Assembly (NCBI GenBank): GCA_033032865.1
Contig: JAWHQI010000166.1
Location: 3,286,001-3,350,000, forward strand
Length of the DNA stretch: 64,000 bases
DNA from: Dactylorhiza incarnata
Lineage: Eukaryota > Streptophyta > Magnoliopsida > Asparagales > Orchidaceae
Direction: 5' to 3'
The notes under the pieces: model-generated
Told to the model about the DNA's origin: nothing
What the model saw: only the letters and a program-made list of their open reading frames with translations
The model's database searches: none
Program-made: the position numbers and the translations under genes
Shown: piece by piece, positions 19,975 to 32,436 of the stretch
Layout of the letters: every line of letters begins with the position of its first letter
How positions within the stretch are numbered: position 1 is the first letter of the stretch

Positions 19975-21480
19975 ATGACCCGAGGAGAATCTTCGGATAA
20001 TCCAATTTTACCTTTTGATCCGGAAATCGAGCGCACACTTCTCGAGAGCCGCCGATCTCGTAATCAAAATCTACAAATAGATCCCGAAGAATCCGTCGGG
20101 GATATACATATAGGCGTGATGGGCGATCCTAATCTAAATGCGTCCCCACAGCGGACCATGGCCTATTATGCTAGGCCAAATTTAGAGGATACAGGATCGA
20201 GCGTCACCCGCCCCGCGGTAGCTAATAATAATTTCGAAATCAAATCCAGTATAATTCAAATGGTACAACAGTCGATTCAGTTCAACTGTTTGCCAGATGA
20301 GGACCCAAACCAACACCTTAATAATTTTTTAGAAATTTGCGACACCTTCAAGATTAATGGCGTCAGCGATGACGCCATTCGCTTGCGCTTATTTCCCTTT
20401 TCCCTGCGGACAAAGGCGAAATCGTGGTTGACTTCTCTTCCGAGAGGGTCCATAACCACGTGGGCCGAATTGACGGAGAATTTTCTAACTAAATATTTTC
20501 CTCCGTCAAAAACCGCTAAATTACGCACCGATATCGCATCCTTCATTCAATTCGATTCCGAGTCTCTCTACGAGACTTGGGAACGTTTTAAAGAATATTT
20601 GCGTAGGTGTCCTCATCACGCGCTACCAACTTGGCTTCAGGTACAAACGTTCTATAACGGCTTGAATTTCTCAACGAGACAGATGATCGACGCAGCCGTC
20701 GGGGGAACGTTAAACAACAAAACCCCAGAGGCCGCTCAAGCTCTGATCGAAGAAATGGCCATGAACGCGAACCAATAGAACGTGCCAAGGTCGCGTCCTC
20801 CTAAACCGGCTGGTATTTTCGAAGTGGATGCCACTACTCACTTAGCCTCGCAGGTAGAGCGGCTAAGTAAGTAAGTGGCGGAGATGACTGCTTCCTCCTC
20901 CACTCCCGCTTGGGCTAATAATCCTAATAATAATAATAATAATTTTAATAATCCTAATAATAATAATAATAATAATTTTAATAATCTTAATAATAATAAT
21001 AATCTTAATTATAATATTAATAATAACAATAATTTAAGCGAGGAATCGGTGGATTACGTGGGCAATCAAGTGCGGGCGCCCTTCAACCCATATAGTAATA
21101 ACTATAACCCGGGTTGGAGGAGCCACCCGAACTTCTCCTGGAGTAACCCTAATAATGCGCAACGCCCTCCACCTGCGATCCCGCAAGGATTTCCGCATGG
21201 ATATCCCCAAGGATTTCAGCAGGGTTTTGCGCCTCCTCCTCCAAAACCTTCTCCGCTCGAGGAGATTTTTGCAAAATACATGGCTTCCAACGACACAAAT
21301 ATCCGGAATATAACCGGATCGCTAAAAATTTTAGAAATGCAGGTTGGACATGTTGCAAAAATGGTCTCCGAGCGGCCACTTGGAGCACTACCTGGGAACT
21401 CGGAGCAGAACCCGCGTGAAAATGCCCACGCCATTACCTTACGCAGCGGCAAGGAGGTCGACTCCCCATTGCGGGTTGAG
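19975..21480 (+). pseudogene. Athila gag, two stops
   Basis: Starts at 19975 (MTRGESSDNPILPFDPEIER). The retrotransposon gag core follows: FLEICDTFKINGVSDDAIRL near 20330, FPFSLRTKAKSWLTSLPRGS near 20395, FLTKYFPP near 20480, LYETWERFKEYLRRCPHH near 20570. TAG at 20776-20778 and TAA at 20872-20874 interrupt the frame. Beyond them comes an asparagine tract of more than 30 Asn coded by AAT triplets (20919-21035), then the Athila-specific tail ITGSLKILEMQVGHVAKMV near 21310 and NAHAITLRSGKEV near 21420. There is no classical zinc knuckle, as is usual for Athila. Confidence 0.85.
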
Positions 21481-24300
21481 CATCAGGTAACTGTTTCACC
21501 TCCGACCCCTGCACCCTCGTCTTTTATTTTAGTAGATACGGAAAAAATATTAGCGTCGGGCGTCTCGGGCCCGCAAATTCTGTACCCCGCAAAATTTAAT
21601 AAAGAGAAGGAGGACGAACATAACCAAAAGTTATTACAAATATTTAAACAAATTCAAATTAACGTTCCCTTATGCGAGGCACTCTCTCAGATGCCGAAAT
21701 ATGCGAAATACCTTAAGGAGCTCCTTTCTAATAAAAAGAAGCTCGAAGGTATTTCGCGTGTTTCATTAAATGCGGAATGCTCGGCGGTCCTACTTAATAA
21801 ATTGCCGCCAAAACTAAACGATCCGGGAAGGTTTTCCATCCCGTGCCTATTCGGCAATTTATTAATAAAGTACGCCCTAGCGGACCTGGGAGCGAGCATC
21901 AATTTGATGCCCTTCTCCCTCTTTAAAAAACTAGATTTGGGAGTTCCCGCCCCAACAAAAATGAGCATCCAACTCGCGGATCGCTCGATAAAATATCCTA
22001 TCGGGGTAGTGGAGGACGTTCTGGTCAAGGTTGACAAGTTTATCTTTCCGGTAGACTTCGTCATCCTCGACATCGAGGAGGACGCCGAGGTACCAATTAT
22101 CCTCGATCGCCCTTTCCTCGCGACCTCCCGAGCATTAATTGATGTGAGTAACGGACGCCTCCTCCTTCGGGTAGGGGACGACGAAGTTACCCTTCATATT
22201 AATCCTTCGATGCGAAACTCTTTATCGAACGATGATTCCTGCTTTCACTTAGAATCCGCGTTCGAGGATGAGTGTTCTTCGCTTGCAGAATTACTCGCTT
22301 TACCATTAGACGATCCGGATCTGGCAAGCCTCGCCCCTTTGGACGAATTACCGCCAGATTCGTCTTTCGGGTCTTTTAATTCTAAAAGTTTAAAAATAAC
22401 AACTTCTTACGAAGAACCCCCGGTCTTGGAGCTTAAGCCACTCCCCGACCATTTAAAATACGCTTTTCTCGCCGCGGACTTAAAACTCCCGGTTATTATT
22501 TCGTCTTCTTTAACCGATTCGGAAACCTCCGAATTAGTTAAAGTTTTGTCCACGCATCGCCATGCAATTGCATGGCAGATTTCTGATATTAGGGGGATAA
22601 ATCCCTCTTTTTGCACTCACAAAATCTTCTTAGAAGATAATTCCTGCAAAACCATCCAGCCTCAGCGACGACTAAACCCAAATATGCGGGATGTCGTTAA
22701 GGCTGAAGTAATAAAACTCCTGGATGCGGGGATTATCTACCCTATATCCGACAGCACGTGGGTTAGTCCCATTCATGTCGTGCCTAAAAAGGGCGGTCTA
22801 ACGGTAGTGGCAAATCAACATAACGAATTAATTCCAACCCGTACTGTTACGGGTTGGAGGGTGTGCATCGATTACCAAAAATTAAATGATGCCACCCGCA
22901 AAGACCACTTTCCGTTACCGTTTATCGATCAAATTTTGGAGCGACTATCGGGTCATCCTTATTATTGTTTTCTCGACGGTCTATCGGGATTTTTACAAAT
23001 TCCAATCTCCCCCGAAGATCAGGAGAAAACAACCTTTACGTGCCCCTTCGGTACCTTCGCGTACCGAAGGATGCCATTCGGCCTCTGCAACGCGCTAGCT
23101 ACATTTCAACGATGTATGCTAGCGATATTTGGAGAGCTCGTAGAGGATATTATGGAAGTCTTTATGGATGACTTCTCGGTTTTTGGAAGCTCCTTCCAAA
23201 ACTGCCTTCAAAATTTAGATCGAGTCCTCCAACGATGCGAAGACACGAACCTGGTTTTAAACTGGGAAAAGTGTAATTTCATGGTTCGAGAAGGCTTAGT
23301 TCTCGGCCACAAAATTTCTGAAAGAGGGATGAAGGTCGACAAGGCCAAGGTCGAAATAATTGAAAAACTCCCCGCGCCCTCAAATATAAAATCAATTCGT
23401 AGTTTTCTTGGCCACGCGGGTTTCTATAGGCGGTTTATTCAAAAATTTTCCAAAATAACAAAACCGCTAACCCACCTCCTGGAGAAAGAATCTCCATTCA
23501 TTTTTGATAGCGCGTGCGTAGAGGCATTCAATGCCATAAAAAATAAACTTATCCATTCTCTCATTCTGGTGGCGCCTGATTGGACCCTTCCGTTTGAGAT
23601 TATGTGCGACGCGAGCGATATAGCGGTAGGGGCCGTATTAGGCCAACGCGTAAATAAATATTTTTATCCTATCTACTACGCGTCCCGCACGCTCACGGCC
23701 ACACAGGCTAATTACACGACAACGGAAAAGGAACTCCTTGTCGTCGTCTTCGCCATAGATAAGTTTAGGCCCTACGTCACGCTTTCTAAAATTATAATAT
23801 TTACCGACCACTCCGCACTTAAATATTTATTAGAAAAAAAGGACGCTAAGCCCCGCCTTCTTCGATGGATCCTCCTATTACAAGAATTCGATTTAGAGAT
23901 CCGGGATAAGAAGGAGGCCGAAAATTTAGCGGCCGACCACCTTTCTCGTTTAGAACACCCAATCGCGGAAGCGCTCTTCGAACCGAAAATCGATGATCGA
24001 TTTCCCGAGGAGCGTCTTTTAGTTTTAAATAATTTAAAAACTTCTCCCTCGCCTTGGTTCGCAGAATACGCCAACTATTTAGTTGCGCGGGTGCTCCCGA
24101 AAGACTTTTCAAAACAGCAAAAGAAGAAATTCCTTTCTGTTTTGAAAAATTACTTTTGGGAGGACCCTTTCTTATTTCGCGTCTGCGTGGACCAAATCGT
24201 GTGGAGATGCGTTTCGAGCGAGGAGGGTGCGCAAATTTTGCGGCACTGCCACGAAGGGCTGGCCGGGGGCATTATCAAGCCAACCGGACCACGCAGAAGG
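21481..24300 (+). pseudogene. Athila protease, reverse transcriptase, RNase H
   Basis: In the same open frame as the gag tail. The aspartic protease has ADLGASINLMP near 21880 (D-L-G in place of D-T-G, common in Athila) and VPIILDRPFLATS near 22090. RT has CIDYQKLNDATRKDHFPLP near 22864, MPFGLCNALATFQRCM near 23070 and the catalytic FMDD near 23161, the lineage-typical form of YxDD. RNase H shows MCDASDIAVGAVLGQ near 23600, TTEKELLVVVFAIDKFRPY near 23720, TDHSALKYLL near 23800 and ADHLSRLE near 23933. The frame is lost near 24270 within the integrase zinc-binding region (HCHEGLAGG), probably by a one-base shift. Confidence 0.88.
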
Positions 24301-25339
24301 CGCTGGAGGCGGGCTTTTATTGGACCGCTCTCTTCAAAGACGCTCACACTTTTGTGAGCGTATGCGATAGCTGTCAACGGTCGGGTAACATCTCTCGTCG
24401 CGACGAGATGCCCCAAAATTTTTATTTAGAATGCGAGATTTTCGATTTATGGGGCATAGATTTCATAGGCCCCCTACCTCCTTCATTTACAAATCGCTAC
24501 ATTTTAGTGGCGGTCGACTACGTATCTAGGTGGGCGGAAGCGCAAGCTCTCCCCACCAACGATGCGAGAGTCGTCGTCAAATTTCTTAAAAAATTATTTT
24601 CTCGCTTCGGTACGCCCCGTGCGATAGTTAGTGATAGGGGTACGCACTTTTGCAACGCCCAGTTTGCAAAAACATTAACCAAATATGGCGTTACGCATAA
24701 GCTCGCCACCGCCTATCACCCCCAAACGAGCGGCCAAGTGGAGGTAGTAAATCGAGAAATTAAGCGAATATTAGAAAAAAAACCGTTTCCACTAATAGGA
24801 AGGATTGGGCAATTAAATTAGACGACGCGTTGTGGGCATATCGTACGGCGTACAAGACCGCAATCGGTTGTACGCCTTATCGATTAGTCTACGGCAAGGC
24901 GTGCCATTTGCCCGTAGAATTAGAGCACCGCGCTTTTTGGGCGTTAAAGCTTTTAAATCTCGATCATAATTTAACCGCCAAAAACCGGAAATTCCAATTA
25001 AACGAACTCGATGAATGGCGTGCGAACGCCTACGAGAGTAATAAATTTTATAAGGAACGCTCTAAATTTTACCACGACCGAAAATTTAAATTTCCAAAAT
25101 CATTTGCGCCGGGCGATCTCGTCCTCCTATATAATTCACGTCTTCGTCTTTTTCCGGGGAAACTAAAATCCCGTTGGTCCGGCCCCTTTCAAGTGAAAGA
25201 GGTTTGGCCATACGGGACCGTCCTTATAACCCACCCGGAAAAAGGCGACTTAAAAGTTAACGGTCACCGACTAAAACTCTACCACGCGGGGGATCAACTG
25301 GGAGGGAAGCTAAATTCCATACCCCTCCCCCACCTCTAA
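24270..25339 (+). pseudogene. Athila integrase, two frameshifts
   Basis: After the shift near 24270 the reading continues [19 protein letters not shown] and [18 protein letters not shown] (end of the HHCC domain). The catalytic core has [10 protein letters not shown] near 24455, [13 protein letters not shown] near 24630 and [20 protein letters not shown] near 24716 (D, D, E). A second shift falls in a run of A at 24775-24782; the new frame 24830-25339 carries [20 protein letters not shown] and a C-terminal SGPFQVKEV module. The two breaks, one in a homopolymer, could be decay or sequencing error. Confidence 0.85.
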
Positions 25340-27977
25340 AACGATCGTACCCCGCCAACGCGTCAAGCTACGAGATGGTAAACAAAGCGCTCGTGGGAGG
25401 CACCCCCATATTTATCTAATTACGCTTTTTTTATTATTGTTCTTATTTACATAAAAAAAAACAAATGATGAAATAAATTTTAATTTCAAAACAAAAAACT
25501 TAAACAAAAATATAATTAATAATAATAATAAATAATAATAAATAATTATAATAAAACAAAATGAAAAATAATATTAATAACTATGCATATTTTAAATTAT
25601 CATTCTTGTTTAAAAAAGGAAACATAAAACAAAATAAAATAATGCAAAAACTTTAAAACAAAAATCAAAAAGAATTTTGGGAATTTTAAGATAGGACAAT
25701 AGGAAGCTTCTCAAAGTAGGATTACTCGACAGACCCGAGAGGGGATTTTTGTCGATATTTTGAAACGAGAAAACCTCGTTGCTTTTACCTTTTTATTTCT
25801 CTTATTTCTTCCTTGCTTTTTATCTTAAAGCTTTTTCTTTATTTACTTTATTTTATCTTTCTTAAAATTTTGATATATTTTAAAACATGCATATTTTAAA
25901 ATTAAAACCAAAACAAACAAAAATATAATATAACATAAATAATAAAATAAAAATGATGATAAAATTTTATTTTTATCATATCCAAAAAAAAATATGATCA
26001 CATATATACTTTTAACTTCTTTTATACGTATTTTATTCGTGTTTTGTACATTTCGTAAAACTAAAACAAACCAAAAAAAAACAATTTTGTATATATTCGT
26101 GGAGTTCCTTTTTATTTGTAACTATTCTTGTATATATTTTTTTCTATCTTGTAATTAAATCTTCACGTTTTTATAAATATTTCCGTTCCTCACACTTCAC
26201 TTCAACATTGAGGACAATGTTGGCTTTAAGTATGGGGGCGTGTTTTCCCTCGTTTTGTAATTATTTTTGCCCCTACCATATTAGAAAAAAAAAACAAAAA
26301 ATTTTATATGAAAAATTTGTTACAACATAAAACTTATTTGTTATAACATAACAAAATTTGTTATGACATAAGAAAATTATGTTGCAACATCTTTGTCCCT
26401 CTTTTCATTTCTCTTTTCTTTTTGAAAAAACAATTTAATATGTAAATAAAAAATCAAATGAAAAATCCAAAAAATCATTAATTAACTTAGAAAAAAAAAC
26501 AAAAAAAAAACTTAATATAAATGTTTTATGTTTATGTCTTTTATTTGTATATAAAAATCCTTATTTATAATAATAAATCAAAATCCAAAAAAAATGATGA
26601 AAAATATACTTAAAATTTTGTTATAACAAAATTCATTTTGTCATAACACCAAAAATGTTTTTCCTTCTCTCTTTTCTTTTCTTTCCCTTTTTTTAATAAT
26701 GTACATATTTTTAACAAAATTAAAAAATCAAAAAATATATGATGAAAAAAATTTCTTAGAAAAAATCAAAAATATTTTGTATGTATTTTTACTTTTCTTA
26801 ATTTTCTTCTTTTTTTTAGTATTTATATATGCATTTTGTTATAAAGAAAATCAAAAATCCCAAAAATATCATATCTTAAAAATTTCAAAAAAAAAATATA
26901 TTTGAAAAACTTATCAAAAAATCCAAAAATAAAATAAAACCCCCACTTAGCTTTTTGTTATTTCCAAGGCTAGGTTAGTTTTATCTTTAAGCGTTTTTCA
27001 TTATTTTTGATTTACTAAATCAATTTTATTTATTTCATAGTTTGAAAAATTTAAATCGAGGAATTTTCAGTAGTAAAGAAAATCTTGCGATCTTAATTTA
27101 ATTTGAGAACAGGATTTTTAGCACTACCTCGGGTTTACCCTAAATAGATTCCTTTTTGTATTATATTGGCAAACCATCTTTAGATTCAATTATTCTAACT
27201 CTAAACTTGTGAAACTTTAGGAATGTTTTTAATCTACTAAACTTGCTCTCAAAAATCTTTTTTTATTAATCTAGAATTTCTCTTAAAACCCCCCCTTATA
27301 AACACCCCTTAGCTTGGCATAAAAATAATAAAAGTAGGAGTTTTAAAAGAAATCCTGTGTCAATGGGAATAAAGAGATTCTGTAAACACAGGCACCCAAT
27401 ATTGTTAAAAGAAATCCCGTGTCAATGGGAATAAAAAATTAATAATTCCGTAAACACGGGCATTGGGTTAAGTTTAGAAAAGATTTCAATTCTCCCGCGT
27501 AAACCAACGCTGGGAATCAAAGCAAAGCCACCAAAAAGGTGGGGTGAGAGGATAAAATCCGTCACCCCTAAATTCAAGCACTCTTCTTTTTGCCAAGGCT
27601 ACCTTTTTTCCCCTACCCCTTAGCCAATAAAATTGTACCTAGATTTTAATTTAAAAAAGTTTGGGAGAGCATAATTAGTAGGCTTTATTTATTCTTAAAA
27701 ACTTTCATAAAAAAGGTTAAAGTTTTATATAATTCTATTCTAATTAAAAGGTACCAAAGACTGCAATAATCGACGCTATTTAGCTAACTTTAGAAGTCTC
27801 GCTAAAAAAATTTCGCTCTTTTTAAATTACTTTCATAGTTTTGGACTTACCTCTTTAAATACCCTAAATTTATTTCGATCTTACTTTTGATTTAATAAAA
27901 ACTTTAGTAAATTAGAAATTTTATTAAACGTCTTATAGGTATCCCTTACTTTTGCTCTGGAATAGCAAAAGCTTAAG
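25340..27977 (+). other. Athila 3' spacer, AT-rich, no env-like gene
   Basis: About 2.6 kb without a credible ORF; the 68-codon frame at 26699-26905 is low-complexity. Many Athila elements have an env-like ORF here, so it was lost or never present. Words related to 'gttataacataac' and 'gttgcaacat' recur at 26318-26400 and 26620-26655. A near-duplicate pair 'aaagaaatcccgtgtcaatg' (27348 and 27406) lies close to the 3' end. Confidence 0.6.
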
Positions 27978-27989
27978 TATGGGGGTGTT
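27976..27989 (+). other. Polypurine tract of Athila
   Basis: 'agtatgggggtgtt' ends directly before the 3' LTR start at 27990. The G run fits a plus-strand primer. The phrase 'ttaagtatgggggtgtt' is typical of Athila-type elements. Confidence 0.75.
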
Positions 27990-30582
27990 TGATGAATAGT
28001 AATTATACGTGTTTTTCTGTATAGTTTTTAGTGTATTTTTGCTTAGAATTATAAATAATCTATGTAATTAAATAAATAAATTGTTTGTTTTTGTTATTTT
28101 AAACTTTTAACTAAGTTTTATTTTAATTTAATAAACTTTCTGTCTTTTGTTAAGACACGCCCTTGGACACGCCCGTGTCCAAGGGCGTGTTCACTAATCC
28201 CTAACATTTTCTTCTCTCTGTTCTTTTTCCAACTCAAACATCAAGTCACGCCCTCGGTCACGCCCGTGACCGAGGCCGTGTACTTGGTCACGCCCGTGTT
28301 GGATATCCGTCCCAGATTCCAGCCACTTGAAGCATTTCATCCAAAAAGTCAAAGTCACGGCCGTGACATTTCAGACACGCCCGTGACCCTCAATTCCTTC
28401 CAGAAGAACAAAGGACACGCCAGGTGTCATGACCAGTTCAAGCTCCAGCCAGCCGACCTAGGTCACGCCCGTGACCTAGGCCGTGTACGATGGTCACGCC
28501 CGTGTACTTCCAAAGTCGCCGGTCAAGCCTTCCAGACGCCTGCCTGGATCCAGCTGTTCTGGCTATTCGCACCCCAAGCCGTGTCACGCCCTCAGACACG
28601 CCCGTGTCCGAGGGCGTGTAATTCCAAAATTTTTCCTATAAATAGCCAGATTCAGCTGAGTGTGGGGGTTCAGAATTTTGAGACCTCTTCTTAAGATTGT
28701 GGACCAATTTTTGCTGTTTTCATGTTTTAGCTCTCTTTTTGCATTTTTCTCTCTCTTGTTTTGTAACCTTATTTTTGATGGAAATAAAATAGGTTAGCTT
28801 GTTTTGTAATTCTCTTCTCTTGTTTGTTAAAGTGTGTGTGTGTGTGTTCTCTTTTTTTCTTCTTTCTTTCTCTTTTTTTTTAGTTTTTGTAATTTTTGTT
28901 ATTATAATTAGTTGTCCATTTTAATTTGGGTGTGTGTGTGTGTATGAGGCTAATTTTCATGTTTTTAGCTTTTTTTTGTAATTTTTAGATGGTTTCATAA
29001 TTTGTGTGTGTGAGTGTATGAGTTTAGGTTAATTTTTCTCTTTTTTGTATTTTTATTTTTCTTTTTAGTTTTTTAGTGCTTTTGTAGTTTTTATTAAAGT
29101 AAGTATGTGTGTGTGCTAGTATAGATTTTGTTTTATTTTAACTTAGATTTCATTTTTAGTAAGGGTGTGTGAGTGTAGGATAATAGATTTTATTTTCTTA
29201 TTAACATAGTTTCATTTATGTTGTGTGTGTGAGTGTATGAGTTAATTTTTGTTTTCTTTAACTTAGTTTTCAATTAAAGTAAGTGTGTGTGTGTGTAGGA
29301 GGATAAATTTTGTGCCTTTTTTGTAATTCAATAGCTTTTATTTCTGTCACGCATTTATTTCCTGCCTATCCATTTGGATAGGACTTGTCACGCATTTATT
29401 TCCCGCCTATCCATTTGGATAGTACTTGTCACGCATTTATTTCCCGCCTATCCGCTTGGATAGGACTTGTCACGCATTTATTTACCGCTTATCCATTTGG
29501 ATAGGACTCGCTCACGCATTTATTTCCCCTCTACCTATTTGGGTAGGGATCGCACTTCTTTAATTTATGTAATTTACCGCTTTCATTTTAATTCCGTAGA
29601 GTGCGTGAGTTTTCAATTAGTGCGTCTTTTGTTTTTAATATAATTGCTTTTTGCTAATTCCGCTAACCGCTCAATCACTTAAAATCGCCGTAGTTATCAT
29701 TATCGCTTTATAAAACTCTAAAAAAAATCTAAGCAAAACTACTTTCTAAATTAACGTTTTCGTGTTTTCTCGCTTTTTATCGCAATTATCGTTAAACGCA
29801 CGCCAACCTTAATTTTTGTCATTAGTTTTTCTATAAAATTATAAAAATCAATTCAAAACTCTTTTCGATAAAATAATAGCGCGCTCCTAAGAAGTAGAAA
29901 TAATCGATACGACCTTGGAAAAATACGACCTTGATATTTCAAAAGAAATATCCTATACTACTATCGATAAGGTCCACTTGCCTTTATTGATTTTAGTCCG
30001 GATAATTATATAAACTCAAAAGCTTTCTCTCCAAAGCAATTTTTAAAACTCTCTTTTAAACACTTAAAAAATTGTTGCAACAACTCTTTGGTTGTTGGAA
30101 CTAGCTCAAGGCAAAAGAAGTTTTAAAACGATCTCTTAAAGAATTGTTGCAACAACTCGCAAAATTGTTGCAACAACATATTCAAAAAGCTTTCAACTTT
30201 CATTTCAAACATAAGCCTTTCAAATCCCCTACTTAGCTTTTGGCGACGCGGCCAAAGAGTAATCCTCGATATTTCGAAAGAGGAAAAGGCCGTTAATTCT
30301 ATCTTTAGATAGGATAACGGGTAATTCCTCGAAGTAGAATTACTCGCGGGACTCTTCGAAAACTCCGCCGAATTCTAATAAAAGAAGAAAGAAAGGCTTT
30401 ACTTTAATTTAGCTTTTAAATCTAAAAAAACCGTATCAAGTTTTTGGCGCCGTTGCCGGGGACCGAACCCGGGTCACCCGCGTGACAGGCGGGAATACTC
30501 ACCAATATACTAAAACGTCCGCCTAAGGTTAAAGTTTAAAGAAAGAAAGAGCTTTTCTAAAAAAGATAAAAAAACCGTATCA
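27990..30582 (+). repeat. 3' LTR of Athila
   Basis: Full-length match to 16811-19403 with the same sub-repeats: palindromes 28155-28619, TATA 28637-28644, 41-bp repeats 29346-29545 and the tRNA-Asp copy 30445-30519. It ends CCGTATCA at 30582. That the 3' LTR also holds the tRNA copy and the extra LTR-like end shows that these are now part of the inherited LTR. Confidence 0.95.
30445..30519 (-). tRNA. Antisense tRNA-Asp copy within the 3' LTR (retro-derived)
   Basis: The same 75-nt unit as at 19266-19340, differing at two positions (A for C in 'accaata', and G for A near the tRNA 5' end). The second difference makes this copy slightly closer to the canonical tRNA. The C opposite position 58 is shared by both copies. 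CCA is included. Not expected to be a working tRNA gene. Confidence 0.85.
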
Positions 30583-31142
30583 GATGGTATTTGACCTGAG
30601 CGTGTTCTGTAAGATCTTTATCTTCCGAGCAACCACCGATGAGATTTGCTTCTTGACCGGCACACACGTGAAGGTGTGTGAGACCTCCAACAAGGTCCAC
30701 CACTGGAACGATTCATTTGTGTTTGTTAAGGGCGACCTGGGTGGCATCCCCTTCTCCCCCACACAGAGACCTGAGAAGGTATGCAAAGCCCCCTTGCTAC
30801 GTGGGGAGGCTGCTGAGTTGTACCGCTTCCTTGCGGGTGCGAGCTTTGAGGTCGAGCACCTCCGGAGGAATATTAATTGGCTCACTTATGTGAAGCCGGG
30901 GACAGGTACTGGACCTCACTAACTCGCCCCTTTTTTGGTTCACTTCTACCTATGGCTGCTTACTCCATCCTAACTTGTGCAGGTGAGCGGTCCCTTCCTC
31001 GATACCTCCCCTTTGCGGGGGGAGTTCTTCCCTCGCCCGTGGGTGCGTCGAGGAGGCTGCAGCTGCCTCTGCCTCGGCTCCGGAGGTGTCCGGGTCGAGG
31101 CAAAGGAAGGACAAGGAACAGGCGGTAGAGGAGGGTGCGCCC

Positions 31143-31174
<32 letters not shown>

Positions 31175-32025
31175 GGGACCGACGATGCGAAGGGGAAAGG
31201 TCATCTGCCGAAGGGACTCCAGGGCACAAACTGGGGAGAGGGGGGAACCGAGTGACCCCAACGCGTTAGCCAACCACCCCAACTTTGAGATGTGGGGGGG
31301 GGGGGGGGGAGGCCACGGACCCTCTTGGCGACCCTATCATCCATTGGGCTGAAACGGTGAACCGGGTCTCCCTCACCTCCCAGCGGCCTTCGTGGGTTGA
31401 GGGGGATATTACTGATGGCGCGGCGTATAGCTTTACCTATGGCATCTACGGTCGGCAGGACGCTGCATCCTACAAGGGGATGTCTATGCGCGACCTTGCG
31501 TACGCGAGTTCTCAGGCCCAGCTTCGCGCGGCCGAGCTCTCCCATATGGCCGCCCGCCGAGGTCTCAGTCTCTCGAACAGGCGGATGCAGGCAGATGCAT
31601 TGAAGTTGGACGCGGAAGAGAAGGCTATCAACCTCACGGCTCGCTTGGCCACCGCTGAGAAACTCTTGGAGGAATCATCCGGAGGCTTGGTTCGTGCCTA
31701 TTTTGGTGATTTTTCCTTCTCTTCTCAATTCCTTGTTATTCATAGGTTTTACTTCATTTGCTTTGTTGACCTGCAGGGTCCCGGTGCCGCCGACTCGCTC
31801 AGGAGATGATGCGAGGAGTCGGACCGGGAGGTGCATGACCTGAGGGCCCAGCTTGCTGAAGCCCATAGGCAGCTAAAGGAGAGGGGAGGAGAAGGAGGTG
31901 TACCTTCAAGGGTAGCGATGCCGGCCCCATCCCGACCTACCAAAGTTGGGCGCGCTCGGGGGAAGATCATGGCGTCAACGGCCCGGGCCATGGTGAGTCG
32001 TATTCATGACGTGGATGCCCTCTGA
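30583..32025 (+). pseudogene. Antisense unit A2, downstream part (Transposase_28-like, coiled coil)
   Basis: Continues the A2 frame across the Athila insertion: VFDLSVFCKIFIFRATTDEI (30587), then HHWNDSFVFVKGDLGGIPF near 30700 and NINWLTYVKPGTG at 30870, fitting the second half of the Transposase_28-type domain. A probable intron begins with a GT near 30906 and ends 'aacttgtgcag' at 30982. Later exons carry a helix-rich segment (SSQAQLRAAELSHMAARR near 31510, EEKAINLTARLATAEKLLEE near 31617). A further intron ends 'gacctgcag' near 31776, followed by EVHDLRAQLAEAHRQLKERG. Runs of about 25 C (31147-31171) and 17 G (31294-31310) break the frame and may have slipped. Exon joins are inferred. Confidence 0.5.
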
Positions 32026-32436
32026 GATGATTGGAGGGGGGGTCTCCGCCAGCGACATCCTGCCCGAGTTCTTTCCTTCACCTGGGCGGTCCGACTCGCC
32101 CCCTAGCATTGGCGGCTACTCTCCCTGGTCGTGAGGATGACCAGTGACTTCTCCTTTTCTCCCGCTTTTCGTAGGAGCCATGTACCCCTTTTTTGTGCTT
32201 GCTTTTCCCTTTAACCCTGCATGTACTAGTAAGGGTGAAGCAATGACTCATGCAATACACGATATCAATGAATCAATTATCATTGTAATGAATTTCTTAG
32301 CTTACTCTCCCCTTTTACTGCTTGAGGATTTGATACCTTACTTGAACCGACCACCGTGGTTAATCGACCCGATGAGCCTCCCGTCTGCCGTCGTGACCGA
32401 GCCTAGAGAGTGGTTTCTTTAGTCAGGGATCTTTAA
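32026..32436. other. Downstream flank of A2, no gene supported
   Basis: Probably the 3' untranslated region of A2, followed by Tat-1 spacer. Its last 75 bp (from 32358, 'cgacccgatgagcctcccg') recur in diverged form after the tandem array at 33195-33270, so the array is bracketed by direct repeats. Confidence 0.45.

Larger units (their letters stand above)
16811..30582 (+). mobile_element. Athila-type Ty3/gypsy retrotransposon, complete but inactivated
   Basis: A 13772-bp plus-strand element with LTRs at 16811-19403 and 27990-30582 (both 2593 bp), tRNA-Asp PBS, gag, protease, RT, RNase H, integrase and PPT. Target duplication is GGTGG (16806-16810) versus GATGG (30583-30587), one mismatch; joining the flanks restores the A2 frame. 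Stops in gag and two frameshifts in integrase inactivate it. There is no env-like ORF; 2.6 kb after pol is AT-rich and non-coding. By eye the LTRs differ at roughly one position in a hundred, so the insertion is fairly young. Each LTR carries a full-length antisense tRNA-Asp copy. Confidence 0.95.

Noticed and set aside
25340..27977. An Athila env-like gene
   Set aside because: Searched for a long ORF or transmembrane segment; only short AT-rich frames with many stops are present.
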